DNA of 64,000 bases, taken from positions 1 to 64,000 of the forward strand of contig JBEKTD010000002.1 of NCBI GenBank assembly GCA_049516395.1, written 5' to 3'. The position numbers and the translations under genes are program-made. Positions within the stretch are counted from its first letter, which is position 1; every line of letters starts with the position of its first letter. Source of the stretch: Fen-1362 sp049516395. GTDB taxonomy: Bacteria; Planctomycetota; Phycisphaerae; Sedimentisphaerales; Anaerobacaceae. The notes under the pieces were generated by a model, which saw nothing but the letters and a program-made list of their open reading frames with translations, was not told the DNA's origin and did no database searches. Below are positions 18,152 to 26,561 of this stretch, in pieces.

Positions 18152-18372
18152 GACAATCTCAAATCTGATGTTTCTATGTTAATTTGTGGTAAAATCTAAA
18201 ATATTTTCGCGTCATAACTTCTTAAGTAACAATAAGATATGAAAATACCGCAAAATATTGACGAAAAAATAGCTCGGTAATCCTTTACACCTTTTCATAA
18301 TATCGTTAACCTGCAGATACTGATTTTGCGGGTGTTACACTACAAATGGTATTTTCTGCCCGCCTTAACAAC
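18152..18372. repeat. Long direct repeat, left copy
   Basis: About 220 bases repeated with divergence at 18783-19005. Shared blocks include GACAATCTCAAATCTGATG, ATTTGTGGTAAAA, TACTGATTTTGCGGG, GTTACACTA and CCCGCCTTAACAA in the same order and spacing. No reading frame of note runs through it. Confidence 0.75.
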
Positions 18373-18497
18373 CTATTGTATGTTTAATATTTCCCGCTTT
18401 TTGGGCGGCTTTTGCCCAGCGTTTCAGTATTCAATCCGTTCTATGTCCTTAAGACCTCTCCTAGTGGACTTCCATTAGAAAACAAGGAAAAAATAAT

Positions 18498-18740
18498 ATG
18501 TCCTTAAAGAACCGAAAAGTAGAATGCCAAAAACACAAATCTGGCGAATTGAACACGTGCTCACGTATTGCTTTAGTTATTCTATCCTGTTCGTTTGTCA
18601 CTTTTCTTGCCGTGGCCATATTGGTGGCCATTTTCCAACCCAATTTGCTCGACAGAATATCAGACTACGCCGCCGATTTCTGCAAAGTCACCCTTGGTGC
18701 CGTTTTGGGCTGGTTGCTTCATAAGGGCAGAGGGCCATAA
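18498..18740 (+). CDS. Small single- or two-helix membrane protein, unknown
   Basis: An 80-residue protein with a basic, Cys-containing N-terminus, a strong membrane helix (IALVILSCSFVTFLAVAILV) and a weaker second hydrophobic stretch near the C-terminus (VTLGAVLGWLLHKGRG). AAGGAAA lies 8 bases before the ATG. It is framed by the two copies of a 220-bp direct repeat. I do not recognise the family. Confidence 0.55.
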   Translation: MSLKNRKVECQKHKSGELNTCSRIALVILSCSFVTFLAVAILVAIFQPNLLDRISDYAADFCKVTLGAVLGWLLHKGRGP

Positions 18741-18782
18741 GCGAATTGTCATCGCGTCGTTTACCCGCCGAAGGCGGGCCGT

Positions 18783-19005
18783 GACAATCTCAAATCTGAT
18801 GTTTCTATGTGCATTTGTGGTAAAACCTAAAAATTATTTCGCGCCATAGATTGTGAATTAATAAAGAGATATGAAAATCGCGTAAAAAATTGATGAAAAA
18901 TCGTTAGTTTGCCCTTTACACCTTCTCGAAATCGGGTTAACCTGCCAATACTGATTTTGCGGGCGTTACACTATATATGGTATTATTTTGCCCGCCTTAA
19001 CAATC
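18783..19005. repeat. Long direct repeat, right copy
   Basis: Second copy of the repeat at 18152-18372, with small insertions and many substitutions. It ends just before a second tiny reading frame at 19053, so each copy is followed within 130 bases by a small hydrophobic-peptide frame. Confidence 0.75.
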
Positions 19006-19052
19006 TAGGGAACATCTCTTAGGCTGAAAGGCCGCATTCCAAGGATGCAAAT

Positions 19053-19145
19053 ATGGATGAATTAAAATCATTAATTGTGTTCGTAGGATTATTGATAATC
19101 CTGCGAGTTGTTCAGGGCTGGCCGCCCCCTTCAAATCGCCGATAA
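19053..19145 (+). CDS. Possible 30-residue hydrophobic peptide
   Basis: ATG with AAGGA 8-9 bases upstream opens a 30-codon frame: MDELKSLIVFVGLLIILRVV, then a short Pro-rich tail. It has one membrane helix. A strong terminator starts 7 bases after the stop, and the long direct repeat lies just upstream. Layout (repeat, ribosome site, helix peptide, terminator) suggests a real small gene, perhaps a toxin-like or regulatory peptide, but this is speculative. Confidence 0.4.
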   Translation: MDELKSLIVFVGLLIILRVVQGWPPPSNRR

Positions 19146-19151
19146 GTTAAT

Positions 19152-19181
19152 GGGGTGGGCTTTGGCCCACCCCGTTTTTTT
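19152..19181 (+). terminator. Rho-independent terminator
   Basis: Perfect stem GGGGTGGGC / GCCCACCCC with a 4-base loop, followed by GTTTTTTT. It follows the 30-codon frame at 19053. Confidence 0.85.
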
Positions 19182-19274
19182 CTTATTTTCCAATTCTACC
19201 CAAAACCGCCTTATTTTCAAAACCTCAAATATAAGACTTATCCGCCGAAGTTTACCCGCCTTTTGTGTGGCGAG

Positions 19275-19709
19275 TTAAGAATTCGTTAGTTTTTTGTATG
19301 ACTCTATTCCTTTTATAATGGCCTTTTTTCCTTCTTCGCTTGCTGTGGCTTGCTCAAGCTTCTGGATTGCGCGGCTTGCTTTTTTGTACATAGCATCAGC
19401 GTGTTTGTTCCCGAATGTATTCGATTCTACATCGTAATCGGCAGCGTTTCGCTCGTCGCGAAGGTCATGCATATCACCTGCGAGAAGCTCGACATCCTCT
19501 ACGCCGCAATTGTACAAATATTTATAAATCGTATCGTGGTCTTTAGCATATCTTGATTTAGCAAAAATATCGGGGAAATTAGGCTTTACGAACTGTGCCG
19601 CCAAATTAAACAAGGCATAATAGCTCCGGCTGACAGACGTGCGCCATGATGCTTCGTTTTTCCCATCCTTCAGATTTTCCGCCAAGTCCAAAAATGCCTT
19701 GGGTTCCAT
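19275..19709 (-). CDS. HEPN-domain protein
   Basis: A 144-residue helical protein. The helix SVSRSYYALFNLAAQF and the later LRDERNAADYDV (residues 83-94) are the two conserved helices of HEPN domains. In nuclease HEPNs the second carries R-x4-6-H; here the position after Arg87 reads RNAADY, with Tyr in place of His, so RNase activity is doubtful. HEPN proteins are common in toxin-antitoxin and defence loci. The gene is third in a tight minus-strand trio, 7 bases after the 213-residue protein. Confidence 0.8.
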   Translation of the reverse strand: MEPKAFLDLAENLKDGKNEASWRTSVSRSYYALFNLAAQFVKPNFPDIFAKSRYAKDHDTIYKYLYNCGVEDVELLAGDMHDLRDERNAADYDVESNTFGNKHADAMYKKASRAIQKLEQATASEEGKKAIIKGIESYKKLTNS

Positions 19710-19716
19710 CCTGATT

Positions 19717-20358
19717 TTATTTCCAATAGTACGTTACAGTAATGTTCTCACGAGTGTGTTGTCTTATTTTACTTCTAATATGCTTCTTGAACTTGCTTTC
19801 TTCTTCCAATATTTGCTCTGGGTTTCCTGAAACGGTGAAAATAAACCGTAGTGTCTCTCTGCCCGGGATTTCAGGGTCCTTTTCTAAAAGCAGTTCGATT
19901 TTCTTTAGAGTTGTGTAGGTTGTTTTTGCGAGCACAATGGCTGTGTTCAATTCGTCCCACCACCCATTTGCCTTGCTTTTTTTGATAACATCGGGAGCAA
20001 CCCTAACAAGAATATCTATCTTTGGCTCGGGTATATATCCGTTTATGACTCCGGTTGGATTAATAATCCAGCTACGATAGTCTGTCTCTTTTCCGATAAA
20101 TATACTTACGTAAGATGTTTGGGCCGCCAAGAACTCTTCTTCTAATTCAACCTTTTCTTCCACAGAAGAAACTCTCTTGATGATAGGGAGTTTCCACATA
20201 AATCTTTCTCTGCTATTCCATATTGACCTGTATTTGTATTGCGGTATATCTTTTTGGGGAATTTCAAGATAGTCCCTGATTGTTACATCCGAATCTTCCG
20301 TATGTAATTCGGATTCAATTGTCGGTAACCATGTATTATCTATTGCTTCAGGTGCCAT
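19717..20358 (-). CDS. Unknown protein of HEPN/TIGR04255 cassette
   Basis: A 213-residue soluble protein that I do not recognise. It has an aromatic central part (SWIINPTGVINGYIPEPKID), then an alpha-helical stretch and a C-terminal region predicted as helix then strand (HTRENITVTYYWK). Its ATG lies inside the last codons of the TIGR04255-like gene (19-base overlap), indicating translational coupling, and it is followed 7 bases later by the HEPN gene. Position between the two suggests it acts with them. Confidence 0.7.
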   Translation of the reverse strand: MAPEAIDNTWLPTIESELHTEDSDVTIRDYLEIPQKDIPQYKYRSIWNSRERFMWKLPIIKRVSSVEEKVELEEEFLAAQTSYVSIFIGKETDYRSWIINPTGVINGYIPEPKIDILVRVAPDVIKKSKANGWWDELNTAIVLAKTTYTTLKKIELLLEKDPEIPGRETLRFIFTVSGNPEQILEEESKFKKHIRSKIRQHTRENITVTYYWK

Positions 20359-21149
20359 AATGCTTTCTGAACACTATCAGTAGTTAAATCAGCAAATCCT
20401 TTTACAATCCATTCATGAGCCATTGCAAACCACTCATCCGCCTTTTGGTCAGAATACCCTCTCGCAGTAAGCTCCAATAGCATAGCCCTCTGAGACTCTT
20501 TTGTTGGTGCCAATCTCATAGAAACGTGCAATCTTCCCGCATTCTTCGGGAATCTAAATATTCTACGCCAACTTATATTCTCTGGTTCTGGCAGAAAACG
20601 CTGGTCCGTTTGGCACTGAAAATCCTTAAATACATTACCAGCATCAGACAGCGTTTCCCATCCTTGTCCTTCTGGCATCTGATTCACATATGCCAGTTCG
20701 TACTGGTCGATAACCGGCGCTGCCCAACCCAAATCTGATAGAAATGAGTTAAAAACTTGCCACGATTTTTGAAACTCTGGATACAATGTTTTGTATCGTG
20801 GGTAAGTGTCATCTGCTTTAAGCTTTCTCCAATTTCGAAGAAATCTATCCTGCTGTACTTGGATTAGTTGATCTCCTGGTGAATTGAAGAAAAGAAGCCG
20901 AGGAAAAGGAGGCCGTTCAAAAAGTTCAATTGTGGAAGGCGACCCTACAGTTCCCTCAGGAGTTTCCAAGACATGGTTGATTGGTGGCATCTCTTGACAC
21001 TTTGGGAACTTCTCCCTATCTAACTTTTCCCATAAAAGGCCGGTATGGGGGGTTTGAAAACTGTCTAGTTTCTTAAATTGAACCCCAAAAACCACTTCGT
21101 TTACAGGGGGATTGTTGTAATCTGGTAGCGCAGAAGCCTTATCTGCCAT
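20340..21149 (-). CDS. TIGR04255 family protein
   Basis: A 269-residue protein whose N-terminus (YNNPPVNEVVFGVQF, then HTGLLWEKL) fits TIGR04255, a family known for its sporadic distribution and unknown role. The rest includes the family's RLLFFNSPGDQLIQVQQDRF block and QYELAYVNQM. It is the first gene of a three-gene minus-strand unit, with AAAGG 6 bases before the ATG. Members often lie in accessory or defence islands; the repeats and HNH gene next door fit this. Confidence 0.78.
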   Translation of the reverse strand: MADKASALPDYNNPPVNEVVFGVQFKKLDSFQTPHTGLLWEKLDREKFPKCQEMPPINHVLETPEGTVGSPSTIELFERPPFPRLLFFNSPGDQLIQVQQDRFLRNWRKLKADDTYPRYKTLYPEFQKSWQVFNSFLSDLGWAAPVIDQYELAYVNQMPEGQGWETLSDAGNVFKDFQCQTDQRFLPEPENISWRRIFRFPKNAGRLHVSMRLAPTKESQRAMLLELTARGYSDQKADEWFAMAHEWIVKGFADLTTDSVQKALWHLKQ

Positions 21150-21286
21150 TAGTTACCTTTCTTCTCTTGGGATTGCCAACCTTGTTCGAATCTATGATAT
21201 TCGTAACCTTCAATAATACACTATCGTACCATTTTGTCAATAGTTTACGAATTTTCAAGAAATATTTTTTATGGGACCCTTGATAG

Positions 21287-22822
21287 TTATTTAGCTATCC
21301 CGATAACGCAATTATCTCGGTTTTTTGTTAATTCTACTTTGACAATGCTATTTTTTTTCTGGTTCTTACCTTCTATGTGAACAATAAAGTACCGTTCGCA
21401 ATGTCCGAACGCTTGTTTATCTTTTGAACCTTCGATGAGGACTTCACAGGTTTGACCTACAAATTGTTCTCTGAATTTAAAGCCCAACTCATCGCTAACT
21501 TTGCGCAGAATTTGTGCCCGTTTTTTAATCACGTCCGCCGGCAATCGGCCTTTCAGTTTCGCCCCGGCTGTTCCCGCCCTCACCGAAAACGGAAATACGT
21601 GTATCTTCGAAAACCCCGCCCACTTCGCCAGTTCAACCGTCTGTTGAAAATCCTCATCCGTCTCGCCGGGGAAGCCGACGATAATATCAGCCGTAATAGC
21701 AGGCCTGTCCAGTCGCCGTTTTATCAGTTCAATTTTCTCCCGCAACTCCACCGCATCATATTGCCGACACATTCTTTTCAGCGTCGCACTCGCCCCCGAC
21801 TGCACCGACAAATGAATATGCGGCATAATATTCGAATGCCCACAGAACACGTCCAGCAATTCCTCGCTGATGTCCCCCGGCTCAAGTGAACTCACCCGAA
21901 TCCGAGCCAATCCTTCAATCTCCGCCAATTCCTTTAATAAATCCGCAATCGACGCGCAGCGTCGTCCCCGAGTGCTGCTTCTTTGGCTAGGAACAGGGGA
22001 CCCAAATCCGTCTTCCATTTCCGAATCACGAGTCACGAGCGACGAACCCCGTCTTCCGCCCTCTGTGTTCTCTGTGGCTAAATCGACAATCCGCAATCCG
22101 CAATCCGCAATTTCTGTCTTCTGTCCTCTGTATTCTGTTCTGTGTTCTGTGTTCTGTATTCTGTATTCTGCCTTCCTTACAGATTTTCTTCCATACGCTC
22201 CCAAATTCACTCCCGTTACCACAATTTCCTTATGCCCGGCCGCCACAAGCGCCTTTGCCTCACTAATCGCCGTACCAATCGGCTTACTTTGAACATCAGG
22301 CCTGACTTTCGGCACAATACAGTAAGTGCAAAGGCTGTCACAGCCGTCCTGAACCTTCAAAAATGCCCTCGTATGCCCTTTGAAACTGGACAATTGTGGT
22401 AATTTGAGATATTTAGCGAATTTAGCCATTCCGTCCTTGATTTTTAAGCCGTTTTTTGCTTTAATAAGGGGATTGTGGCCGATGATAATCTGGGCGATAC
22501 TTTGCGCCAAATTGTCCCGGCTGCTGATGATATGAACGTTATCGCCGTCGCCGCAAGGGGGATTTTCCCGGCTTTTCATCGCCGGAAGACACCCGCAAAC
22601 CACCCTTACGCCGGCTGGATTGGCCTTTAACGCTCTTTGTATATATTGCCTGCTCTTGGCTGAAGCTGTCCCTGTTACGCAACAGGTATTTATCACCGCT
22701 AAATCGGGCTTCTCGCCCGATACCACCGCCGAAAGACCCAGCTCTTCGAGAAACTGGGCTATCTGCTGCGATTCGTACTGATTTACCTTACAGCCAAGCG
22801 TATATATGGAAAAAGTTCTCAT
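21287..22822 (-). CDS. mtaB: tRNA t6A37 methylthiotransferase MtaB, with repeat-derived insertion
   Basis: A 511-residue radical-SAM enzyme that converts t6A37 to ms2t6A in tRNA. The N-terminal UPF0004 domain has YTLGCKVNQYE, NTCCVTGTA and GCLPA cysteines; the radical-SAM triad is Cys161-x3-Cys165-x2-Cys168 (DGCDSLCTYCIVP); a TRAM-like C-terminus follows. Typical MtaB is about 430-440 residues. The excess is an in-frame insertion at residues 217-289 (bases 21956-22174), made of short-phrase repeats, in the loop after GVNLGAYGR and before SIADLLKELAEIEG. The enzyme core is intact on both sides, so it may still work. Confidence 0.9.
   Translation of the reverse strand: MRTFSIYTLGCKVNQYESQQIAQFLEELGLSAVVSGEKPDLAVINTCCVTGTASAKSRQYIQRALKANPAGVRVVCGCLPAMKSRENPPCGDGDNVHIISSRDNLAQSIAQIIIGHNPLIKAKNGLKIKDGMAKFAKYLKLPQLSSFKGHTRAFLKVQDGCDSLCTYCIVPKVRPDVQSKPIGTAISEAKALVAAGHKEIVVTGVNLGAYGRKSVRKAEYRIQNTEHRTEYRGQKTEIADCGLRIVDLATENTEGGRRGSSLVTRDSEMEDGFGSPVPSQRSSTRGRRCASIADLLKELAEIEGLARIRVSSLEPGDISEELLDVFCGHSNIMPHIHLSVQSGASATLKRMCRQYDAVELREKIELIKRRLDRPAITADIIVGFPGETDEDFQQTVELAKWAGFSKIHVFPFSVRAGTAGAKLKGRLPADVIKKRAQILRKVSDELGFKFREQFVGQTCEVLIEGSKDKQAFGHCERYFIVHIEGKNQKKNSIVKVELTKNRDNCVIGIAK
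21956..22174. repeat. Repeat-rich in-frame insertion inside mtaB
   Basis: 219 bases (73 codons) of short-phrase repeats: a chain of TTCTGT(A/G)TTCTG units at 22110-22170, three CAATCCGCAAT units at 22085-22110, the CTCTGTGTTCTCTGTGGC phrase at 22060-22078 and GAATCACGAGTCACGAGCGA at 22021-22040. It keeps the reading frame open on the coding strand. Confidence 0.8.
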
Positions 22823-22919
22823 AGCTCCTATAATAATATAATTCTTTGTGTTATACTATTTGCGTTGGCTCTGAAAAACAAGTCCCGCCCGGTTTTGGCT
22901 GGGACAGGAGGCACTGTTT

Positions 22920-25184
22920 ATGGCGGAAAAAATAGGGTCGGTCTGGGCAATCGATATCGGCAACACCTCGCTTAAGGCCCTTCGACTTAGCAACGAATCC
23001 GGCGCCCTCGAAGTTATCGGCTTCGACCATATCCAGCACCAGAAAGTCCTTGCCGGCTCAGGAATCAAGGACCAGGAAAAGCAGGAGCTTGTTGCCATTT
23101 CCCTTCGCCAGTTTGTTCAGGCCAACGACCTCGGAAAAGATGAAATCATCATTGCTGTCCCCAGTGCAAACAGTTTCGCTCGTTTCGTCAATCTCCCTCC
23201 CGTCGAGAAAAAACGCATCCCCGAAATCGTCAAGTTCGAAGCCAGCCAGCAGATTCCCTTTGATATCAACGAGGTTGCATGGGATTGGCAGATGATGACG
23301 GAGGAGGGGGCGGCGGAAGCGAAGGTGGGGATATTCGCGATAAAAAACGACGTTGTGACGGCAGAGCTTGAGCACTTCAGCAGAGAGGATTTAGAGGTAA
23401 CATACGTTCAGATAGTACCAATGGCGTTATATAACTATGTTTTTTATGACAGGCCCGACCTGATGAAATCTGATACTCAGGCGACGGTGGTGCTGAATAT
23501 CGGCGCTGAAACAACGGACCTTGTGGTCTGCACGAAATCGGACGTGTGGCAGCGTGCGATTGCAATGGGCGGCAACACGTTTACCAAGGCGATAGCGGAT
23601 ACGTTCAAGCTGAATTTTGAGAAAGCGGAGAAGCTAAAACGGACGGCACCGATGAGTAAATACGCCAGGCAGATATTGCAGGCGATGAAGCCTGTGTTTA
23701 CGGACCTGGCGTCGGAAATTCAGCGTTCACTTGGATTTTATACCAGCTCTCATTCAAACGTGAAGCTAACGAGAGTTATCGCGATGGGCGGCGGCACAAA
23801 GATGCGAGGATTGCTGCAATACCTTCAGCAAAGTTTGCAGATGCCCATAGAGCGTCCAGATACGTTCAAGCGGGTTGCAATTAACCCGTCGGTTTCGGCT
23901 GCGAAGTTCCACGAGAGCGTATGTGATTTTGGCGTAGTTTACGGGCTTGGGGTGCAGGCGCTTGGTCTTGGGCAGATAGAAAGTAACCTGCTGCCGAAAA
24001 GTATAGCCAAATCAATGATTTGGGCAAGCAAGACAAAATATTTTGTGCTGGCGGCATGTCTGATATTAGTGGCATCTGTTCTGGCGTTTGCGAGGACTCT
24101 TGTGGACCGCGCCAGCTACGCCAGCAAGGTATCGCAGAGAGAGAAAGTCAAGGCGGTGCTGAATACGGCGCAGAAGGCGGAGAGCGATCTAAAGGCCGAA
24201 GTGGCTAAGTCCAGCGAGTCGGAAGCGATAATAAAGAAGGAATTCGAGCAGTTCAAATATAGAGATATGGTTCCTTTGCTTTATCAGAAGCTGATAGCTG
24301 CACTGCCTAACGCCAAGAACAATCCAGAGCAGGCGGAGCTATACCGAGCTTTTGCCGGTGGTGACGCCGAGACGATAAAGGAGAAATATCCTGACCGCAG
24401 GGAACGCAAGCAGATTTTCGTAACCGGGATGACTATTTATTATACGCTGGATGTCGGGAGCGGTCAGTTCGGGGTTATGGGTTTCGAGAAAGGTCTTGAT
24501 ACGCGAGAGTCAGGTGCGGGAGGCATGATGGGCGGCAGGAACGCAATGCCCGACAGGAGCGGGAGAGGCGGGGGACGAGGCGGCAGAGGAGCGCCAGAGG
24601 TGCGAGGCAGAGGAGCGACAGCAATACAGGCACCCGGCGGCCAGTCAACACCGCGAGGTTTTATCGTAACGATAACCGGGTACAGTCCTTATAAGAATAT
24701 AAGCGAGCTGCTGGACCCTCCCAAAGTCCAGGATGACCCGAACAAATGGGGCTTGGTCACCCGGCTGATACATTTGAACAGCATGTTTGACGGTAACAGT
24801 CCTTTTGAACTTTACAAGAAGACGGACAAACAGCATTTTGACTTTCAGCCAGGGGAAGTGGATTTGGCTGCGGAGATGCCTCCCGGCATAGGGGTCAGGA
24901 AGAAAATAGAGGGCAAGGACGACGTGTTAATTGACCCGATGACCAATGAAATTATAAGCAAGATTACGAATGCTGATAAAACTGCGCAGGTAAACGACTC
25001 CTGGTTTGTGCTAAACTTTAAACTTAAGTGGAAGGATGTAAACGAGCCACCGAGTGAAGCGGTCGCACCCCCAAGCACGAGTAGAGGTGCAGGCCAGCCA
25101 GCGCCACCTCCAAGCAGCAGTCGCAAGTCACAATCTCCTAAAGGCGGCGGCGGTGGTGGTCGCGCCGGCGGGGAAATGGAATAA
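22920..25184 (+). CDS. pilM: PilM-like type IV pilus / secretion assembly ATPase-fold protein, fused
   Basis: A 754-residue protein. Residues 1-350 are a PilM domain with the actin-like start VWAIDIGNTSLKALRL, the VPSANSFARFVNLPPVEKKR block and the phosphate loop AMGGGTKMRGLLQ. PilM is a cytoplasmic ring component of type IV pilus and type II secretion machines. A membrane helix follows (about 368-388), then a periplasmic part like PilN with a Gly/Arg-rich segment at 533-576 and a Pro/Ser/Gly-rich tail. PilM and PilN are usually separate, so this appears to be a natural fusion. AGGAGG stands upstream of the ATG. It heads a three-gene unit. Confidence 0.85.
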   Translation: MAEKIGSVWAIDIGNTSLKALRLSNESGALEVIGFDHIQHQKVLAGSGIKDQEKQELVAISLRQFVQANDLGKDEIIIAVPSANSFARFVNLPPVEKKRIPEIVKFEASQQIPFDINEVAWDWQMMTEEGAAEAKVGIFAIKNDVVTAELEHFSREDLEVTYVQIVPMALYNYVFYDRPDLMKSDTQATVVLNIGAETTDLVVCTKSDVWQRAIAMGGNTFTKAIADTFKLNFEKAEKLKRTAPMSKYARQILQAMKPVFTDLASEIQRSLGFYTSSHSNVKLTRVIAMGGGTKMRGLLQYLQQSLQMPIERPDTFKRVAINPSVSAAKFHESVCDFGVVYGLGVQALGLGQIESNLLPKSIAKSMIWASKTKYFVLAACLILVASVLAFARTLVDRASYASKVSQREKVKAVLNTAQKAESDLKAEVAKSSESEAIIKKEFEQFKYRDMVPLLYQKLIAALPNAKNNPEQAELYRAFAGGDAETIKEKYPDRRERKQIFVTGMTIYYTLDVGSGQFGVMGFEKGLDTRESGAGGMMGGRNAMPDRSGRGGGRGGRGAPEVRGRGATAIQAPGGQSTPRGFIVTITGYSPYKNISELLDPPKVQDDPNKWGLVTRLIHLNSMFDGNSPFELYKKTDKQHFDFQPGEVDLAAEMPPGIGVRKKIEGKDDVLIDPMTNEIISKITNADKTAQVNDSWFVLNFKLKWKDVNEPPSEAVAPPSTSRGAGQPAPPPSSSRKSQSPKGGGGGGRAGGEME

Positions 25185-25239
25185 CTCGCGGTGAAGAAAT
25201 TCTGTTTTTAGCATAATGTTTTACTGATGGTGATGGTGA

Positions 25240-26484
25240 ATGGCCAAGATTAACATTGACATATCAAAATTGAAAGATTTGCTGAAGGTGTTTGGTGGAT
25301 TTCGGGCGTATTCTGTATTGATTTGGCCCGCGATAATACTTTTGGCCTGCGGGGTCGTTCTTACCGCGACAGTACTGCTTGGCAGGGGTTTAAGGCAAAA
25401 GGTTAGCAATGAAAGTGTGCCGATAGGCAATAAGATACTTAGTCAGTTAAAGAGTTCGCCGGCGGCGAAGCAAGCCGATGTGGAAAAGCGATATCAGGAT
25501 GCATACCAGCAGGATGCCAATTTTATACAACAATTGTCGGTGCAGAGTTCGGAGCGTGAGCTTCTGAGTTATGACATATTTCCTCAGCCCAAGGATACAT
25601 CGACCTTGTTATTCACCCGGTTCGGGGAAAATTATCGTCAGGGAATAGAGGCAATGATAAGGAAGGTCAACGGTCACGATTGTCCCAGTGCAGATGAGAT
25701 AAGAATTGCACAAGAGACGGGTAAAAGCGCCGAGGTTGAGAGGTTGAGCGGGAGCAGTGACACAACAATGAGGATTATCGATGAGATTTGTCGGGCCAAG
25801 GCGAAGTCGTCGTCGGTATATGCGAGTCCCGATATCGTGAGCGGATATGATTTTTGGAAGACGTACAAGTATTCCAATGCAGATGACAGCATCAAGGACT
25901 GCTGGTTCTGGCAGATTGGTTACTGGATAATAGAGGATGTGTTTACCACGGTGGAGAAAATGAGCGCTGGTTCAAGCAGCATATCCAGTTCTCCTGTGAA
26001 GCGAGTGGAGCGGGTTGGTTTTTTGACGCCAGACGCTCTTTTTGGCGGAGGCGGCGGGGGTTCGAAAGTGGCGCAGGACAGGCCTAAGTACGTTACCAAG
26101 CCGGAGGAGCAGTTGACAGAGTCGTTTACCGGTCGCATAAGCAACGAAAGTATGGATGTGGTGCATTTTAGTATGGTTGCAGTGTTGAGCACCGAGGCGA
26201 TAGTGCCTTTTATGCGGGAGTTGTGCAGCGCCAAGGAGCACAGTTTCCGCGGATTCACGGGTCAGGAGCCGGCGAAAGTTTTTAAACATAACCAGATAAC
26301 GATTTTGGAGTGTCGTGTTAAGCCGGTGGCTTTGCTGTCCGTGGATCATCAGTATTACAGATATGGGGCTGAATCGGTAGCCGAAGTTGAAATGGTCTGC
26401 GAATATATATTCAACAAGCAGGGTTATAACGCGATAAAGCCGGAGTTAATAAAGGGCCCCGCGGCTGCCAAAACGGGCAATTAG
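25240..26484 (+). CDS. Single-pass membrane protein of PilM locus, PilO-like position
   Basis: A 414-residue protein: short cytoplasmic N-terminus, one membrane helix at about residues 24-46 (VLIWPAIILLACGVVLTATV), then a long periplasmic part with a Gly6 run near residue 268. It lies 55 bases after pilM, where pilO usually sits, and has the same bitopic topology, but I see no clear PilO motif. A role in the same envelope machine is inferred from position. Confidence 0.65.
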   Translation: MAKINIDISKLKDLLKVFGGFRAYSVLIWPAIILLACGVVLTATVLLGRGLRQKVSNESVPIGNKILSQLKSSPAAKQADVEKRYQDAYQQDANFIQQLSVQSSERELLSYDIFPQPKDTSTLLFTRFGENYRQGIEAMIRKVNGHDCPSADEIRIAQETGKSAEVERLSGSSDTTMRIIDEICRAKAKSSSVYASPDIVSGYDFWKTYKYSNADDSIKDCWFWQIGYWIIEDVFTTVEKMSAGSSSISSSPVKRVERVGFLTPDALFGGGGGGSKVAQDRPKYVTKPEEQLTESFTGRISNESMDVVHFSMVAVLSTEAIVPFMRELCSAKEHSFRGFTGQEPAKVFKHNQITILECRVKPVALLSVDHQYYRYGAESVAEVEMVCEYIFNKQGYNAIKPELIKGPAAAKTGN

Positions 26485-26561
26485 AAGCGACGTCTGATTG
26501 AGTTTGCCGGAGCAGAGCTGCGACGAATCGGGACTTCGGAGAGCATAAGGATTTTGGAATT

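Noticed and set aside
21170..21215. tRNA T-loop-like GTTCGAATC
   Set aside because: No paired stem around it and no cloverleaf can be drawn.
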